This document shows, piece by piece, positions 47,365-57,959 of a stretch of DNA of 64,000 bases. The notes under the pieces were generated by a model. It searched no databases, was not told where the DNA came from, and saw only the letters and a program-made list of their open reading frames with translations. This stretch comes from Adiantum capillus-veneris (lineage: Eukaryota; Streptophyta; Polypodiopsida; Polypodiales; Pteridaceae). The translations under genes were made by a program, and so were the position numbers. Every line of letters begins with the position of its first letter. The first letter of the stretch is position 1. The stretch lies in assembly GCA_014529385.2 (NCBI GenBank), contig CM043943.1:158800247-158864246 (forward strand). The letters are read 5' to 3'.

Positions 47365-47591
47365 TGTTACCATATACATGTGATAGTGATGCGTGTGAAC
47401 ACATTAGGACCGCCGGGGCATTTTTTTCCTCTTTAGGAGGTTTTTCCCCCCGTGCAATGTATATACGCCCATCACTCTAGGGCTATCTATCTTTCCATTG
47501 CACACTAAGTAACACACTATCTATTGTGTGCCTTGAGCTTCCTTCATCTTCTCCAAGCCGTGTGCATTTCTCTGCAACCCTAATTCCAGCA
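47365..47591 (+). repeat. 3' LTR of copia 1
   Basis: 227 bp partner of 42421-42645, ending TAATTCCAGCA. Confidence 0.92.
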
Positions 47592-48260
47592 GAATCCACA
47601 GTGGTCTCAATGTATGAAGATATTTATGTGGAAGGTGCTATGGGGGTCCTTGCCAAAAGGTGTCAAGATTCAAGGACGTGGTATCGGGCATGATAGATGG
47701 TTGGGATGCAGATTGGCTAGCAAAGACCTCTCCCACCTTTTCATAGGATTCCCGGCTATTAGAGGCCTTGCTAGAAAGATGTGTAAATGGATACAAAGAA
47801 CATAGAAGATAGGGTTTTCCAAGAAGGATTTGTGCCTTGGTGGCAAACAGTTTCGAAGTTCTACACTTTTAATCTTTACTCAAAATGTCAGATACTATTT
47901 CTTCAAAAATATCTGAAAGGCGAGGAATTGTTGTGTATTTGATAGCGACCTCTTTGTGGCTAGCTTCTCAAACATTGTACAATAAATCAAGGACATAATA
48001 TATGTGGTAGGTCAAAGGCATAACTCAGATGATTGGCTTAGGGCGGCCCTCGCCATCTGGTCAAGCCTTGCTTTGTAGAGGATTGGGATTTTCTTAATAG
48101 TACACTACTACATACTTTTAACTAAGCTCGAATGTAACCCTCTGTCCCTCAAGGCTCAACATGAGCTTGAGTCCGGAGCTTGAGTCCGTTTGCATATTTC
48201 TTGGCGACATTATAGTTTAATCACTCACAATTGTGAGCTTTGCCAAAAAAATAAAAAAAG
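47592..48260 (+). pseudogene. LINE 3' portion with zf-RVT region and A-rich tail
   Basis: Continues the LINE after copia 1. KIFMWKVLWGSLPKGVKIQGRG at about 47617 is the start of the plant zf-RVT domain, followed by degenerate sequence. The 3' end reads CACTCACAATTGTGAGCTTTGCC and then an A-rich tail at 48244-48260. The same 3' end occurs at 37640-37858. Confidence 0.8.
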
Positions 48261-49960
48261 GAAACAGTCTATGATCGAAAAAAGGACAAGTAATTTTAAG
48301 CATTTTAGTTAGAAAACTCAAAATTGGAACATCCATTCTGCAAGAAGAAGAGGAGAAAATTATCATGATGATGTACATTTGTTGAAACTACCCTATTGTG
48401 TTTTGTTTTTTTGTTTGTTTGTTTGTTTTCCACTGCATTTCAATTGTAACTTTGGGGGGTCATATTGACACTGTTACTCTCCCAAGGCTTACCACAATAG
48501 TAAAATCCCTTTATAATACTTAAGCTAAAGGTGAAGAGGGATTAAACCCACTAGAAAGCACTAGTACATTTCACACAATGCTTCATAACATCGGATTAAG
48601 AACCTAAAGTAACCATTGCCAATTAGGAAGGTTTTTCCCATGGTATTAAGAGAAGAGCGTTAATGTCTATCTTGGTCAAACTGGCTTAGTCAAACTTCTT
48701 GATTCATAAACCTAGACAAGGGACTATGACATAAAATTATATTGAATTTTATGTTTGATACTAAGCAAATGTGCTGAATATTGTGCTACCAATAAGAGTT
48801 AAAGAAGACAACATGGATGCTAAAAAAGACAAGAGGCAATGATAATGGACAAGAAAAACCTGTTTGTGTTGATCATCGCACTTGATTTGAAGAGTGAACT
48901 AGACAAAGATTGCATAAAGTTCAAAATCCCAACTACTATAATGCGTTATGTACACACTAGAAAACACAAGGAATACCTCTAGGAGGAACATCAATGGGAA
49001 GAGGCACCAACCTTTATTGAGCACAATCAAAACAACATAAAGAACCCTAACCTAAGTATTTGCAACCCCCTAGAGGGTCAAGGGAACATGATATTGTATA
49101 GATGGGTAGATAGCCCTAAGACTAAACCCCTATCCTCATCATCGTCAAGAAAAATAACATCATTAGTGAGACCATATAGGCTATCCGTGTAATCATGTAA
49201 ATCTTTCCCATCATTAAATGCACATATGTTCACTAAGAATGTCACTAGGTATGTATAATCATCTTGCTCAAAAGGGTAAGCTTGTGCAATCGGAGAGATG
49301 TATTGCACTAAGTAGGGAACAGTCGTGGTTAAGAGATGTATCATCCATTCTAATTCCTCGAATTTCTCTCACATGCTAGTGTATCTACCAAATCCCGTTC
49401 ATAGGCAAGAGTCAGGTAGACTATGTGAAACACTTGTGAAAAATAAAGTGGGTACCTCTCACCCAATGTAGGAGTGGATGACTCTAGCGTGCTAACCATA
49501 TCTGTACACACAGGTGGATTCTGGTTAGTGTGCGAATATTATAAGGGTCATGTCAAAAGGTTGTGTCCTTGTGCATAATGTGTTATTATGATTTTTGGGT
49601 CATGTACTAAAATTTGTAGGTTTCAAGATTTTGTTTGGTGGCTCTTGCTCTTTTACTTTTTAATTTTTGTTTTCTTGAGTATAGGGCTATATATATACAT
49701 TCTCTAAGATTGGGAGATTGAGAGGTCAGAGAGGAAGGTTAAGAGGGGAGCAAGTGAATGATGGATGTCAGCAACGACACCCCCTTCCTTGGGTAGATCA
49801 TACCTTTTGAAACAATGTTGCCACCTTTTGCAACCAATTGTTCCAAGTTGTATAGGTAAAGACTTTGACCAGTGATTTTCACCACCCTAGGCGTTTTATC
49901 TAGTTGCAAGGGTGGGCTCTCCCATGATTCTACTTGAAACGTTGTTTTAGGTGATGAATT
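48261..49960. other. No gene recognised
   Basis: AT-rich sequence with a TTTG repeat at about 48404-48427. An 88-codon minus ORF at 49078-49344 (with LDDDEDRG) has protein-like composition but no recognised domain and no neighbour in frame. A TATATATA box near 49690 is followed by purine-rich sequence, possibly an old LTR. Confidence 0.4.
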
Positions 49961-49974
49961 TACAATGGGAGGTT

Positions 49975-50690
49975 CTATTCTTTCCTTGTTTTTCTATACA
50001 GTTTTGGTGGTAGATGGAATTTGTGAAGAAGTTTGTGTTTCTGTAGAAGAACTACATGAAGAGCAAGAAGCTTCATTTCTATCTTTGAGCCGAGTGATAC
50101 ACGTCTTTCTCGCTTGGGTACCCAAACTAGCTCCGGATCAAATGTATAGTATTCTGTGATCTTTCCCTTCCCACAGTCTTCAATCGGCTTTATCATTACA
50201 AGATTTGGCTCACATGGGTCCATAGGTGACATGTAAGAACACAATTTATGTTTAGGCACCTAGATTTGATCATTCCCTTCATAGTAGCCTTGGGCTTCCA
50301 ATAGTCATTTAGGAATCCAATGCAACATTTTCTTACATTTCTTGGAGTGAGTGGGGTATCTCTTACAAGGCTTCTATTTTTTAGCGTTAGAAATGGTTGC
50401 TAAAGAAGCTTTGGGACCCACTTGTATGTTTTATTTGTTATATTACGATGAGTCTTGTGTGTCTCATGTTTTGTTTCAGCTACAAAAGTTGAAGCTCTAG
50501 AGGGTTGGACTATAGGTACAAATGGTTCAACTCCTTGGACATGCAATATTTTGGGTTTTATTTCCTCAGGAGGAGGTGATATCTCAGTGACTATCGCTTG
50601 AGTGGAAGGAATAAGAGTCAGTTTCTGTGTTGTGACACTCCCAGTCCCCCAAACAATAGTGCATTTGGTCGTTATCATCTACTTGCATCT
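49975..50690 (-). pseudogene. W-V-P-K motif ORF fragment
   Basis: Frames 50678-50400 and 50259-49975 are joined by a shifted stretch. The words KWVPK, HWIPK, I-stop-VPK (within GYYEGNDQI) and VWVPK recur within about 250 codons. The GYYEGNDQI word resembles EYYGGNKHIWVRK at about 21295-21255 in the outer element. There is no catalytic domain or zinc knuckle. Probably a relic of a related element; function unknown. Confidence 0.5.
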
Positions 50691-50699
50691 TAGGTTTAT

Positions 50700-51577
50700 A
50701 TGGCCTTCCATTTATCTGGCAAGCATGACCAAAAAGTCTTGAGCTATGACCTCGTTGTCATAACTGACAAAAGTGTGTCAGGTTCCAAAAATAGTAGTTT
50801 TTTTCTTGTTGATACCCTTGACTTGGATGTACTCTCAGATAGACACGGCTTTCCAACTTGAGGTATTGTTAGTCAACAAAGTGTTAAAAGATTTGGATAA
50901 GGTTGTAACACCAATCTGTGAATCTGGATTTGAGTGAAACACTTGGAGATTGAAAAAAAACCCTACCACATTGTAATACTTTCATTTGAGTAATCAAAGT
51001 GCCTTACTATCAGTTCCCTCTAATCCTCGTCATGGACTGTGCTACAGCCATGGGGAGGTAAACAAGCTCATATTTATCACCCAACCATCATGGATTAGAC
51101 AATGCACAATGTTTAAGCTATACTGACGACATCGCTATAAGGTTTGTCTACACATAGTTATGGCTTACCTATCTACACTAGCAAGATAACTCATAGACAA
51201 ACAATAGACCCAAGGTGTCTTACTTGTAGATCCGAACACTTTTGATAAGTGGCATGCTTGTAGTGTCTAGTTGAGATCTAACGACAATCAGGGTGACATG
51301 ACATGTGCTATTATAGATTATGTGCTATCCTCTTTTCCCTATAGTAAGGTTTTGTAGTTACGAAAACCAAAATTTATGGCATCCTTGGTGTGTTGTAGCA
51401 GCAACCATGCATTTAAGGCACACCATGATCTAGATAGGTGTTTTCTTATATGTGTAGGCCACACACACACACACACCGTAGTGAATGTACATTCATAGAG
51501 GCTAAATTCAAAACCTAGGGGCTTGTACTACTAAAAACTAATGCATTATTACACATCACTTTCCATTAGCTTATGAA

Positions 51578-51663
<86 letters not shown>

Positions 51664-52080
51664 AGCCATGCAAGCCCATACAACCATGTTCACTAAGAGC
51701 CTCATTATAGATTGGATGCCATGGAAACCGGTGTGCCTACTTCCATTGACAAATTTATCACTAACCAAGCTTATATATGCAGTTAATGGGCAAAAAAAGG
51801 TGGAATAGAGAAGCAAGGAAAGGAATCAGGGTGTTCAAGTCGGATTGCCAAAAACCAGGTCAAAGAAGATCATATGCTTGATTGTGGCTCGGTATTGGCA
51901 CAAGTAGACCCAAGGCTCCCAATAAAAAAATAAAAGGAGATATTTTAGTAGCTCACACACCACCAAACATTTTCCAAGTTTCAAAATTCAACTGTCGAAT
52001 CGACTCTTGTATTCGATGAGAGATACCCCTCCCCAGGGGTCCATGCACAAATTATATAATTTACACCTTTATACAATTTT
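50700..52080. other. No gene seen; (CT)n array at 51582-51660
   Basis: No coding support. The (CT)n array is about 80 bp and pure. The minus ORF at 51571-51816 is largely that array. Confidence 0.6.
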
Positions 52081-52085
52081 CAATG
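52081..52085. repeat. Target-site duplication of copia 2, left
   Basis: CAATG, identical to 57610-57614. Confidence 0.95.
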
Positions 52086-52306
52086 TGTTGGGATTAAAGC
52101 CCAAGTGGCCTCTTATGCGGATATGGCCGCCCGCCCGCCTAACTCACTTACCTCTAACTCTTTGTATATACTAACATATTCTTTGTGAATACTAAGGATT
52201 TGGGAGATAACCCTTCTAACAGTTCTCTGCGTACTGTGTACTGTGTAAGCTCACTGTGTGTGTGTGTGAGAGAGAGAGTCGACCCACGCTCCGCTCCGCG
52301 ACTTCA
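52086..52306 (+). repeat. 5' LTR of copia 2
   Basis: TGTTGGGATTAAAGCCC ... GCGACTTCA. A TATATA box lies at about 52165-52171 (TTTGTATATACT). A CT/TG-rich stretch ending in (GA)n lies near the 3' end. The ORF seen across LTR and leader (52185-52721) is not a gene. Confidence 0.95.
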
Positions 52307-52307
52307 A

Positions 52308-52320
52308 TTGGTATCAGAGC
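52308..52320 (+). other. Primer-binding site of copia 2
   Basis: TTGGTATCAGAGC, the exact initiator-Met tRNA complement, next to the LTR end. Confidence 0.95.
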
Positions 52321-53338
52321 CTTGGTTCAGTGCGGATTTGCGCAAACGCGCGCGCGCGCACTTTTCCGGCAGATTCTGGATTCGGAGTTCGAAGATTCAC
52401 ACTCGGCGTTCCGGGAGCGTTTCCATCAGGCGACCTGGGGTTTTACCCCCCTTTCGAAGCCGTTTATGCCCTCAGAATTTCGTTCTGAGCACTACAGCAG
52501 AAGATAGATTTCAGCCGCAAAGAAATCCGTCTTGTGTAGATTGGCAAGCAGGAGGTGGTCGACATCAATATCGACATCGACATACATCACTTATTCGTCT
52601 TCAGAGCATCATCTATAGACCAGGTACACATATATATCATCAGATATATATATTGCAGTCTGCATTGCTACTTCTTGTGCTTGCCAGGTTCCAGGGGAGG
52701 TGTGGCCATACGACGGCTTGACACCACTGGCATGTATTGCAGATTGATGTACTGTGATTGTGGGTCTGCTAGTTGTGAGTCACGCTAGCAGACAGACCGC
52801 CGCAGCGGTCATAGGACAGTGATTGGTCTATTATAGGATGTATGCTAGTTCTGGGCAGTTTGCTGAGCCATCTGAGAGGGTCGTGTGTGAGGTTTTTTGA
52901 AGCCAAGCACTGGGGGCTGGGTTACCCAGTGTGAGGTGGATTAGGTTGCTGGAGTTCCCCTCTACACGCATCCTCTTCGGCGACTTTTATCCCTTAGGAT
53001 GTATGACTTTGTGTAGACACTGGATTGCATCTTATGCGTCAGGCCGTTGAGGCATTGTTCAGGGTTCAGTCTTGAGACAGATACAGGTTCTGTCATCGCC
53101 CAGAGAGGAGACAGTGTATGCTTACAGGATTTGTCACTGGTCAGCTATTTATGATTGTTTTTTGAGCTATCTTTTGGTTCCCAGAGCTCAGTTTACAGGG
53201 GAGACTCTGTCAAAAATACTGACAGTTCCTGAGGAGAGGTGTTCAGCTTGTTGATTACAGCTTGTTTACTGTGTACAGAGGCCAGTTTACAGGGGAAACT
53301 CTGCCGGATTTTTCTCAGGAGTAAACAGTTTGGCAGAT
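52321..53338 (+). other. 5' leader of copia 2
   Basis: About 1 kb between primer site and the polyprotein start. Several short ORFs, none coding-like. Packaging signals would be expected here, but none is recognisable by eye. TTTACAGGGGA-ACTCTG is repeated near 53194 and 53285. Confidence 0.7.
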
Positions 53339-56300
53339 ATGGCATCTTCTCACAGTGAGACTCTTTACAACATAAAGAAGCTGGATGGCACAAACTTTCC
53401 ATTCTGGAAGAAGCAGATTTGGCATGTTTTGGTGCAGAAAAAACAAGTGAAGCCACTGAAGCTCAAAGGGGAGAGACCAGAATTTATGGCTGAAGATGAG
53501 TGGGAAGAGCTTGACGAGTTAGCTTGTTCCACAATCATGCTGACACTGGCAGAAAATGTTTACTTCAACGTAGCAGAAGAGACTACAGCATATGGCGTAT
53601 GGCAAAAGCTATGTGATATGTACGAGAAACAAAGTGCTGCTTCTCAGATTTACTGGCTCAAGAAATTGGTGGATTTGAAGATGAAGGAAGGGACAGCCAT
53701 GTCAAATCATCTGAATGAATTTCACTCAATTTTCAGCCAGTTAACAGCACAGGAGATAGTCTTTCCAGATTCAGTGAAGGCTATGTTTCTCTTAATCACT
53801 TTGCCAGACAGTTGGGATACTTTTCGTACAGCGTTAAGTAATTCTGTCGCGCCAGAAGGTCTTACGAGTGCCAATGTAGAAGGCAGCTTGCTCACAGAGG
53901 AAGTGAACAGGAAGAACATTGACAAAGGCAAAGGCAATAGTGCTTTGGTCGTTCGAGGGAGACAACAGTTTAAAGAAAAGAAGGGTAAGAAGGCACAAAA
54001 CCGAAGTAAGTCTCGTGATTCGAAGTCAAAGGATGACATAGAATGCTACCATTGTGGCAAGAAGGGTCACATGAAGCGAGACTGTACGAAGTGGAAACAA
54101 GAAAAAGGCAAAACAAAGAGTTCTGAGCAAGATGAAAAGAAGAGTTCAGTGACGATTGAAGAGGTGAATGTCACAGGATCTGGTTCAGACAGTGATTCTG
54201 GTATAGCAGCTGGTGACATCTTCCTTACAAGCAATCTTGATTCTGTTTTCTTGACTGCAGAGGATGGACATGCTATGAGTGATTGGATTATCGACTCAGG
54301 GGCATCTTTACATGTTTCTCCGCACAAAGAGTGGTTTACATCATATGTGGCTACTAAAGATTATGTCAGACTTGGCAATGAGCAGGTTTGTGACATACTT
54401 GGAGTGGGAGATGTGCAGTTGAAGTTTCAGAATGGCTCTTCTTTATGGCTCAAGAATGTCAGACATGTTCCAGCAATCCGAAAGAGCTTGATTAGTACAG
54501 GGAAGTTGGATGATGCGGGTTATGTGACAGTTTTTGGGAACAGCGCTTGGAAGATCTCCAAAGGTTCGATGACTGTAGCACATGGCAGCAAGTCAGGAAC
54601 TCTGTACACTTTACATGTTTCAGAGGTTAAAAACCATGTAATTAATGTGATTGAGCAGCCAAGTGTGTCACTGTGGCATCGTAGGTTGGGACATATGTCA
54701 CAAAGAGGAATGGAAATACTTTCTCATTATGGTTATTTGCCTGGCTTTTCATTTCAAGATTTCGAGTTTTGTGAGCATTGTGTTTATGGTAAGCAAACAC
54801 AGGAACCGCACAGATCAAAGAGGAATCGTAGGGACGAACGGTTAGCTCTTGTACACAGTGACCTATGCGGACCAATGCCTAGTTTGTCACTAGGGGGAGC
54901 AGCGTACTTTTGTACATTCATAGATGACTATTCTCGCAAAGTATGGGTTTACTTCTTGAAGCACAAGGATGAGGTGCTCAAGGTCTTTAAGACATTCTTG
55001 CAGCTGGTGGAGAATCAGAGTGGTCAGAAGCTGAAGTGCTTGAGAACTGACAATGGTGGAGAGTACGTTTCCAAAGCTTTTCAAGACTTTTGTGAAGCAA
55101 AAGGGATTAAGCGGGAACTTACTGCACCATATAATCCTTCACAGAATGGGGTTGCAGAACGTATGAATAGGACCATACAAGAGAAGGTCAGAAGCATGTT
55201 GTCAAATGCTGAGTTGCCTGATGGATTTTGGGCGGAAGCAGTGGCTACAGCAGTCCATTTGATCAACAGGTCTCCTAGTAGGGTTCTGGATAAGAGTGCA
55301 GTGGCCGAGATGCTATGGACAGGCAAGGCACCTTCGTATAAGCATCTCAGAGTCTTTGGTTGTGAAGCTTATAGCCATATTCCTAAGGAGTTCAGAAATA
55401 AGTTAGAACCAAAGAGCAAGAAGTGTATATTTCTTGGCTACGGAGAATCGGGCGAGATGGGTTACCGGCTTTGGGATCCTGAGTCCAGAAAGCTTATTCG
55501 TAGCAATGATGTGCATTTCAATGAAGCCAAGTTTCACGCTAAGCCAGAGAAGACAGAGGAGATCAGAAGAGTTGTCTTCAGGGAAGATGGACCTAGTGCT
55601 AGCACATCAAGACAGCATGGTCAGGCTCAGGAGCAGCCTATAGTGGCTAGAGAGGCAGAATCAGTTGTGGTGAGACGTTCTGAGCGTGTCTCCAAACCAC
55701 CTGATCGTTATGTGCCATCTCTAAATTATGTCATGCTCACAGATTGCGGAGAACCATCTTGTTACAAGGAAGCATTACAAGTGGTTGACTCGAAAAAATG
55801 GCAGTTGGCCATGCAGTCAGAGATGACAGCTCTGCATAAAAACCAGACATGGAAGTTGGTTAAATTACCACAGGGCAAAAAGGCTCTACCTTGTAAATGG
55901 GTTTACAGGTATAAGATCACCGCTCATGATAGTCAGCCAAAGTACAAAGCAAGGCTTGTTGCCAAGGGCTTTAAGCAAGAACAAGGCATTGACTTTGATG
56001 AAGTCTTCTCTCCAGTGGTCAAGATGACTACATTGAGATGCTTTCTTGCATTGGTTGCTATATTGGATTTGGTGTTGCATCAAATGGATGTCAAGACAGC
56101 ATTCTTGCATGGTGATTTAGATGTGGAAATTTACATGCAGCAGCCAGAAGGGTTTGTTGAGAAAGGCATGGAACATTTGGTATGCCAGTTGTTAAAGAGT
56201 CTTTATGGCTTAAAACAATCACCGAGGGCATGGTACCATAAGTTCCACCAGTTTATGCTTTCTCAAGGCTACAAACGTAGTGAGTTCGATCACTGTCTAT

Positions 56301-57304
56301 ATACAAAGAAGGCTAAGGATGGCAGTTGGCTGATCCTTATTTTGTATGTGGATGACATGTTGATTGCCGGCAAACACTTGGAAGAAATTTCAGCTTTGAA
56401 GTCAAAGATGGCAAAATCGTTTGACATGAAAGACATGGGTGAGGCAAGTCATATACTTGGTATGCGCATTGAGAGAGACAGATCAAAGAAGTTGATTTGG
56501 TTATCTCAAACAGAGTATATTGACAAGGTTTTGCAACGTTTCAATATGGAGAAGGGAAAGGCATTGAGTGTTCCATTGCCACCATATGTGAAACTTAGCA
56601 AACAAGATTGTCCTGTGTCTGAGGAAGAAAAGGCTGAAATGGATAAGATTCCATATGCGTCTGCAGTGGGTAGTTTGATGTATGCAATGATTGCTACACG
56701 TCCGGATATTGCATTTGCAGTGGGAGTGGTTAGCAGATATATGTCAAATCCCGGCAAGAAACATTGGGAGGCAGTGAAAGGTATCATGAGATACTTAAAA
56801 CATACAAAGAGTATGCGCATATGCTATGGTAGTCAGGATTTGAGTGTCAGAGGATACACTGACTCAGATTATGCAGGAGACTTGGATAAGAGGAGATCTA
56901 CATCAGGCTATGTCTTTACATTGGCTGGAGGTGCCATATCATGGCGATCTCGATTACAAGATTGTGTTACGCAGTCTACTACAGAAGCTGAGTATGTTGC
57001 AGCAAATGAGGCATGCAAAGAAGCTATTTGGCTTGGTAGATTGGTTGCAGACTTGGGAATCAATGCAGATATGCCAGAGTTATATTGTGATAGTCAAAGT
57101 GCTATACAATTGGCAAAGAATCCAGTGTTCCATTCGAAGACTAAGCATATTGATGTGAAGTATCACTTCATTAGGGAAGTACTTGAAGACAAGCAGATAC
57201 AACTGCTGAAGATCCACACCAAGGACAATCCTGCTGATCTACTCACAAAGGGACTTCCAGGAGAGGGCTTTGTGCATTGTCGTGAGTTATTGGGCATTGG
57301 ATAG
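53339..57304 (+). CDS. Gag-Pol polyprotein of copia 2, 1321 aa
   Basis: The ATG at 53339 (MASSHSETLYN) is preferred over an upstream in-frame TTG at 53330. Gag (UBN2-type) covers residues 1-230, with the zinc knuckle CYHCGKKGHMKRDC starting at 236. The protease site is IDSGAS with Asp319. The GAG-pre-integrase H-H-C-C region is about 445-490. Integrase is D508 (HSDLCGP), D571 (TDNGGEY) and E607, exactly D-35-E. RT has motif A HQMDVKTAF (D917) and YVDD at 1003-1006. RNase H has TDSDYAG (from about 1174), TEAEY and CDSQS. All catalytic residues are intact and the frame has no interruption. Gag and Pol in one ORF is normal for plant copia elements. Length is typical of Tnt1-like polyproteins. 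Confidence 0.98.
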   Translation: MASSHSETLYNIKKLDGTNFPFWKKQIWHVLVQKKQVKPLKLKGERPEFMAEDEWEELDELACSTIMLTLAENVYFNVAEETTAYGVWQKLCDMYEKQSAASQIYWLKKLVDLKMKEGTAMSNHLNEFHSIFSQLTAQEIVFPDSVKAMFLLITLPDSWDTFRTALSNSVAPEGLTSANVEGSLLTEEVNRKNIDKGKGNSALVVRGRQQFKEKKGKKAQNRSKSRDSKSKDDIECYHCGKKGHMKRDCTKWKQEKGKTKSSEQDEKKSSVTIEEVNVTGSGSDSDSGIAAGDIFLTSNLDSVFLTAEDGHAMSDWIIDSGASLHVSPHKEWFTSYVATKDYVRLGNEQVCDILGVGDVQLKFQNGSSLWLKNVRHVPAIRKSLISTGKLDDAGYVTVFGNSAWKISKGSMTVAHGSKSGTLYTLHVSEVKNHVINVIEQPSVSLWHRRLGHMSQRGMEILSHYGYLPGFSFQDFEFCEHCVYGKQTQEPHRSKRNRRDERLALVHSDLCGPMPSLSLGGAAYFCTFIDDYSRKVWVYFLKHKDEVLKVFKTFLQLVENQSGQKLKCLRTDNGGEYVSKAFQDFCEAKGIKRELTAPYNPSQNGVAERMNRTIQEKVRSMLSNAELPDGFWAEAVATAVHLINRSPSRVLDKSAVAEMLWTGKAPSYKHLRVFGCEAYSHIPKEFRNKLEPKSKKCIFLGYGESGEMGYRLWDPESRKLIRSNDVHFNEAKFHAKPEKTEEIRRVVFREDGPSASTSRQHGQAQEQPIVAREAESVVVRRSERVSKPPDRYVPSLNYVMLTDCGEPSCYKEALQVVDSKKWQLAMQSEMTALHKNQTWKLVKLPQGKKALPCKWVYRYKITAHDSQPKYKARLVAKGFKQEQGIDFDEVFSPVVKMTTLRCFLALVAILDLVLHQMDVKTAFLHGDLDVEIYMQQPEGFVEKGMEHLVCQLLKSLYGLKQSPRAWYHKFHQFMLSQGYKRSEFDHCLYTKKAKDGSWLILILYVDDMLIAGKHLEEISALKSKMAKSFDMKDMGEASHILGMRIERDRSKKLIWLSQTEYIDKVLQRFNMEKGKALSVPLPPYVKLSKQDCPVSEEEKAEMDKIPYASAVGSLMYAMIATRPDIAFAVGVVSRYMSNPGKKHWEAVKGIMRYLKHTKSMRICYGSQDLSVRGYTDSDYAGDLDKRRSTSGYVFTLAGGAISWRSRLQDCVTQSTTEAEYVAANEACKEAIWLGRLVADLGINADMPELYCDSQSAIQLAKNPVFHSKTKHIDVKYHFIREVLEDKQIQLLKIHTKDNPADLLTKGLPGEGFVHCRELLGIG

Positions 57305-57374
57305 TTGGCAGCCATGTAAATCTTTGTACATTTATGTTCATAGATTTACAGTTACTTAAAGTGCCACATTGGAC

Positions 57375-57388
57375 TTTAAGTGGGAGGT
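57375..57388 (+). other. Polypurine tract of copia 2
   Basis: TTAAGTGGGAGGT directly precedes the LTR start TGTTGGG. Confidence 0.85.
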
Positions 57389-57609
57389 TGTTGGGATTAA
57401 AGCCCAAGTGGCCTCTTATGCGGATATGGCCGGCCGCCCGCCTAACTCACTTACCTCTAACTCTTTGTATATACTAACATATTCTTTGTGAATACTAAGG
57501 ATTTGGGAGATAACCCTTCTAACAGTTCTCTGCGTACTGTGTACTGTGTAAGCTCACTGTGTGTGTGTGTGAGAGAGAGAGTCGACCCACGCTCCGCTCC
57601 GCGACCTCA
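57389..57609 (+). repeat. 3' LTR of copia 2
   Basis: 221 bp. It differs from the 5' LTR only at GGCCGGCC versus GGCCGCCC and at ACCTCA versus ACTTCA. Confidence 0.97.
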
Positions 57610-57614
57610 CAATG
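57610..57614. repeat. Target-site duplication of copia 2, right
   Basis: CAATG, identical to 52081-52085. Confidence 0.95.
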
Positions 57615-57812
57615 TACATCAGAGTTGTAGAAGCGTTTGCATAGGGGAGGAGCTCTCAACACCCAACCAAGCATGGAGTTTAGGCCATGAGCCGGACTGC
57701 ATCCAGAGGCACCTAGCGGCTAGTGCTATCCCTGAATGGATGTTACAGATGAAATCGTACTCAAGAAAATATAACATTACGCAGGGTGAATATATGTGTA
57801 CACCGCATTGCG

Positions 57813-57925
<113 letters not shown>

Positions 57926-57959
57926 CAGAGACATGACATAATGACAACAAATAATCTTT

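Larger units (their letters stand above)
42421..47591 (+). mobile_element. Copia 1: decayed Ty1/copia element inside the LINE
   Basis: LTRs of 225 bp (42421-42645) and 227 bp (47365-47591), both TG...CA, with primer site, gag, protease, integrase, RT and RNase H in copia order, and a polypurine tract before the 3' LTR. Flanks are GAATA and GAATC, a 5 bp target duplication with one change. At least five frame changes and several stops separate the domains. Confidence 0.95.
52086..57609 (+). mobile_element. Copia 2: intact, young Ty1/copia (Tork-like)
   Basis: 5524 bp with 221 bp LTRs, perfect CAATG target duplications, a perfect primer site, an uninterrupted 1321 aa gag-pol ORF and a polypurine tract. 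The LTRs differ at only 2 of 221 positions (0.9%). Everything needed for autonomous retrotransposition appears to be present. The RT and integrase sequence is of the Tnt1/Tork type by eye. Confidence 0.97.

Noticed and set aside
52185-52721. 178-codon ORF across the 5' LTR and leader of copia 2
   Set aside because: It spans the LTR end and primer site, its first part is repeated in the 3' LTR, and its composition is not protein-like.
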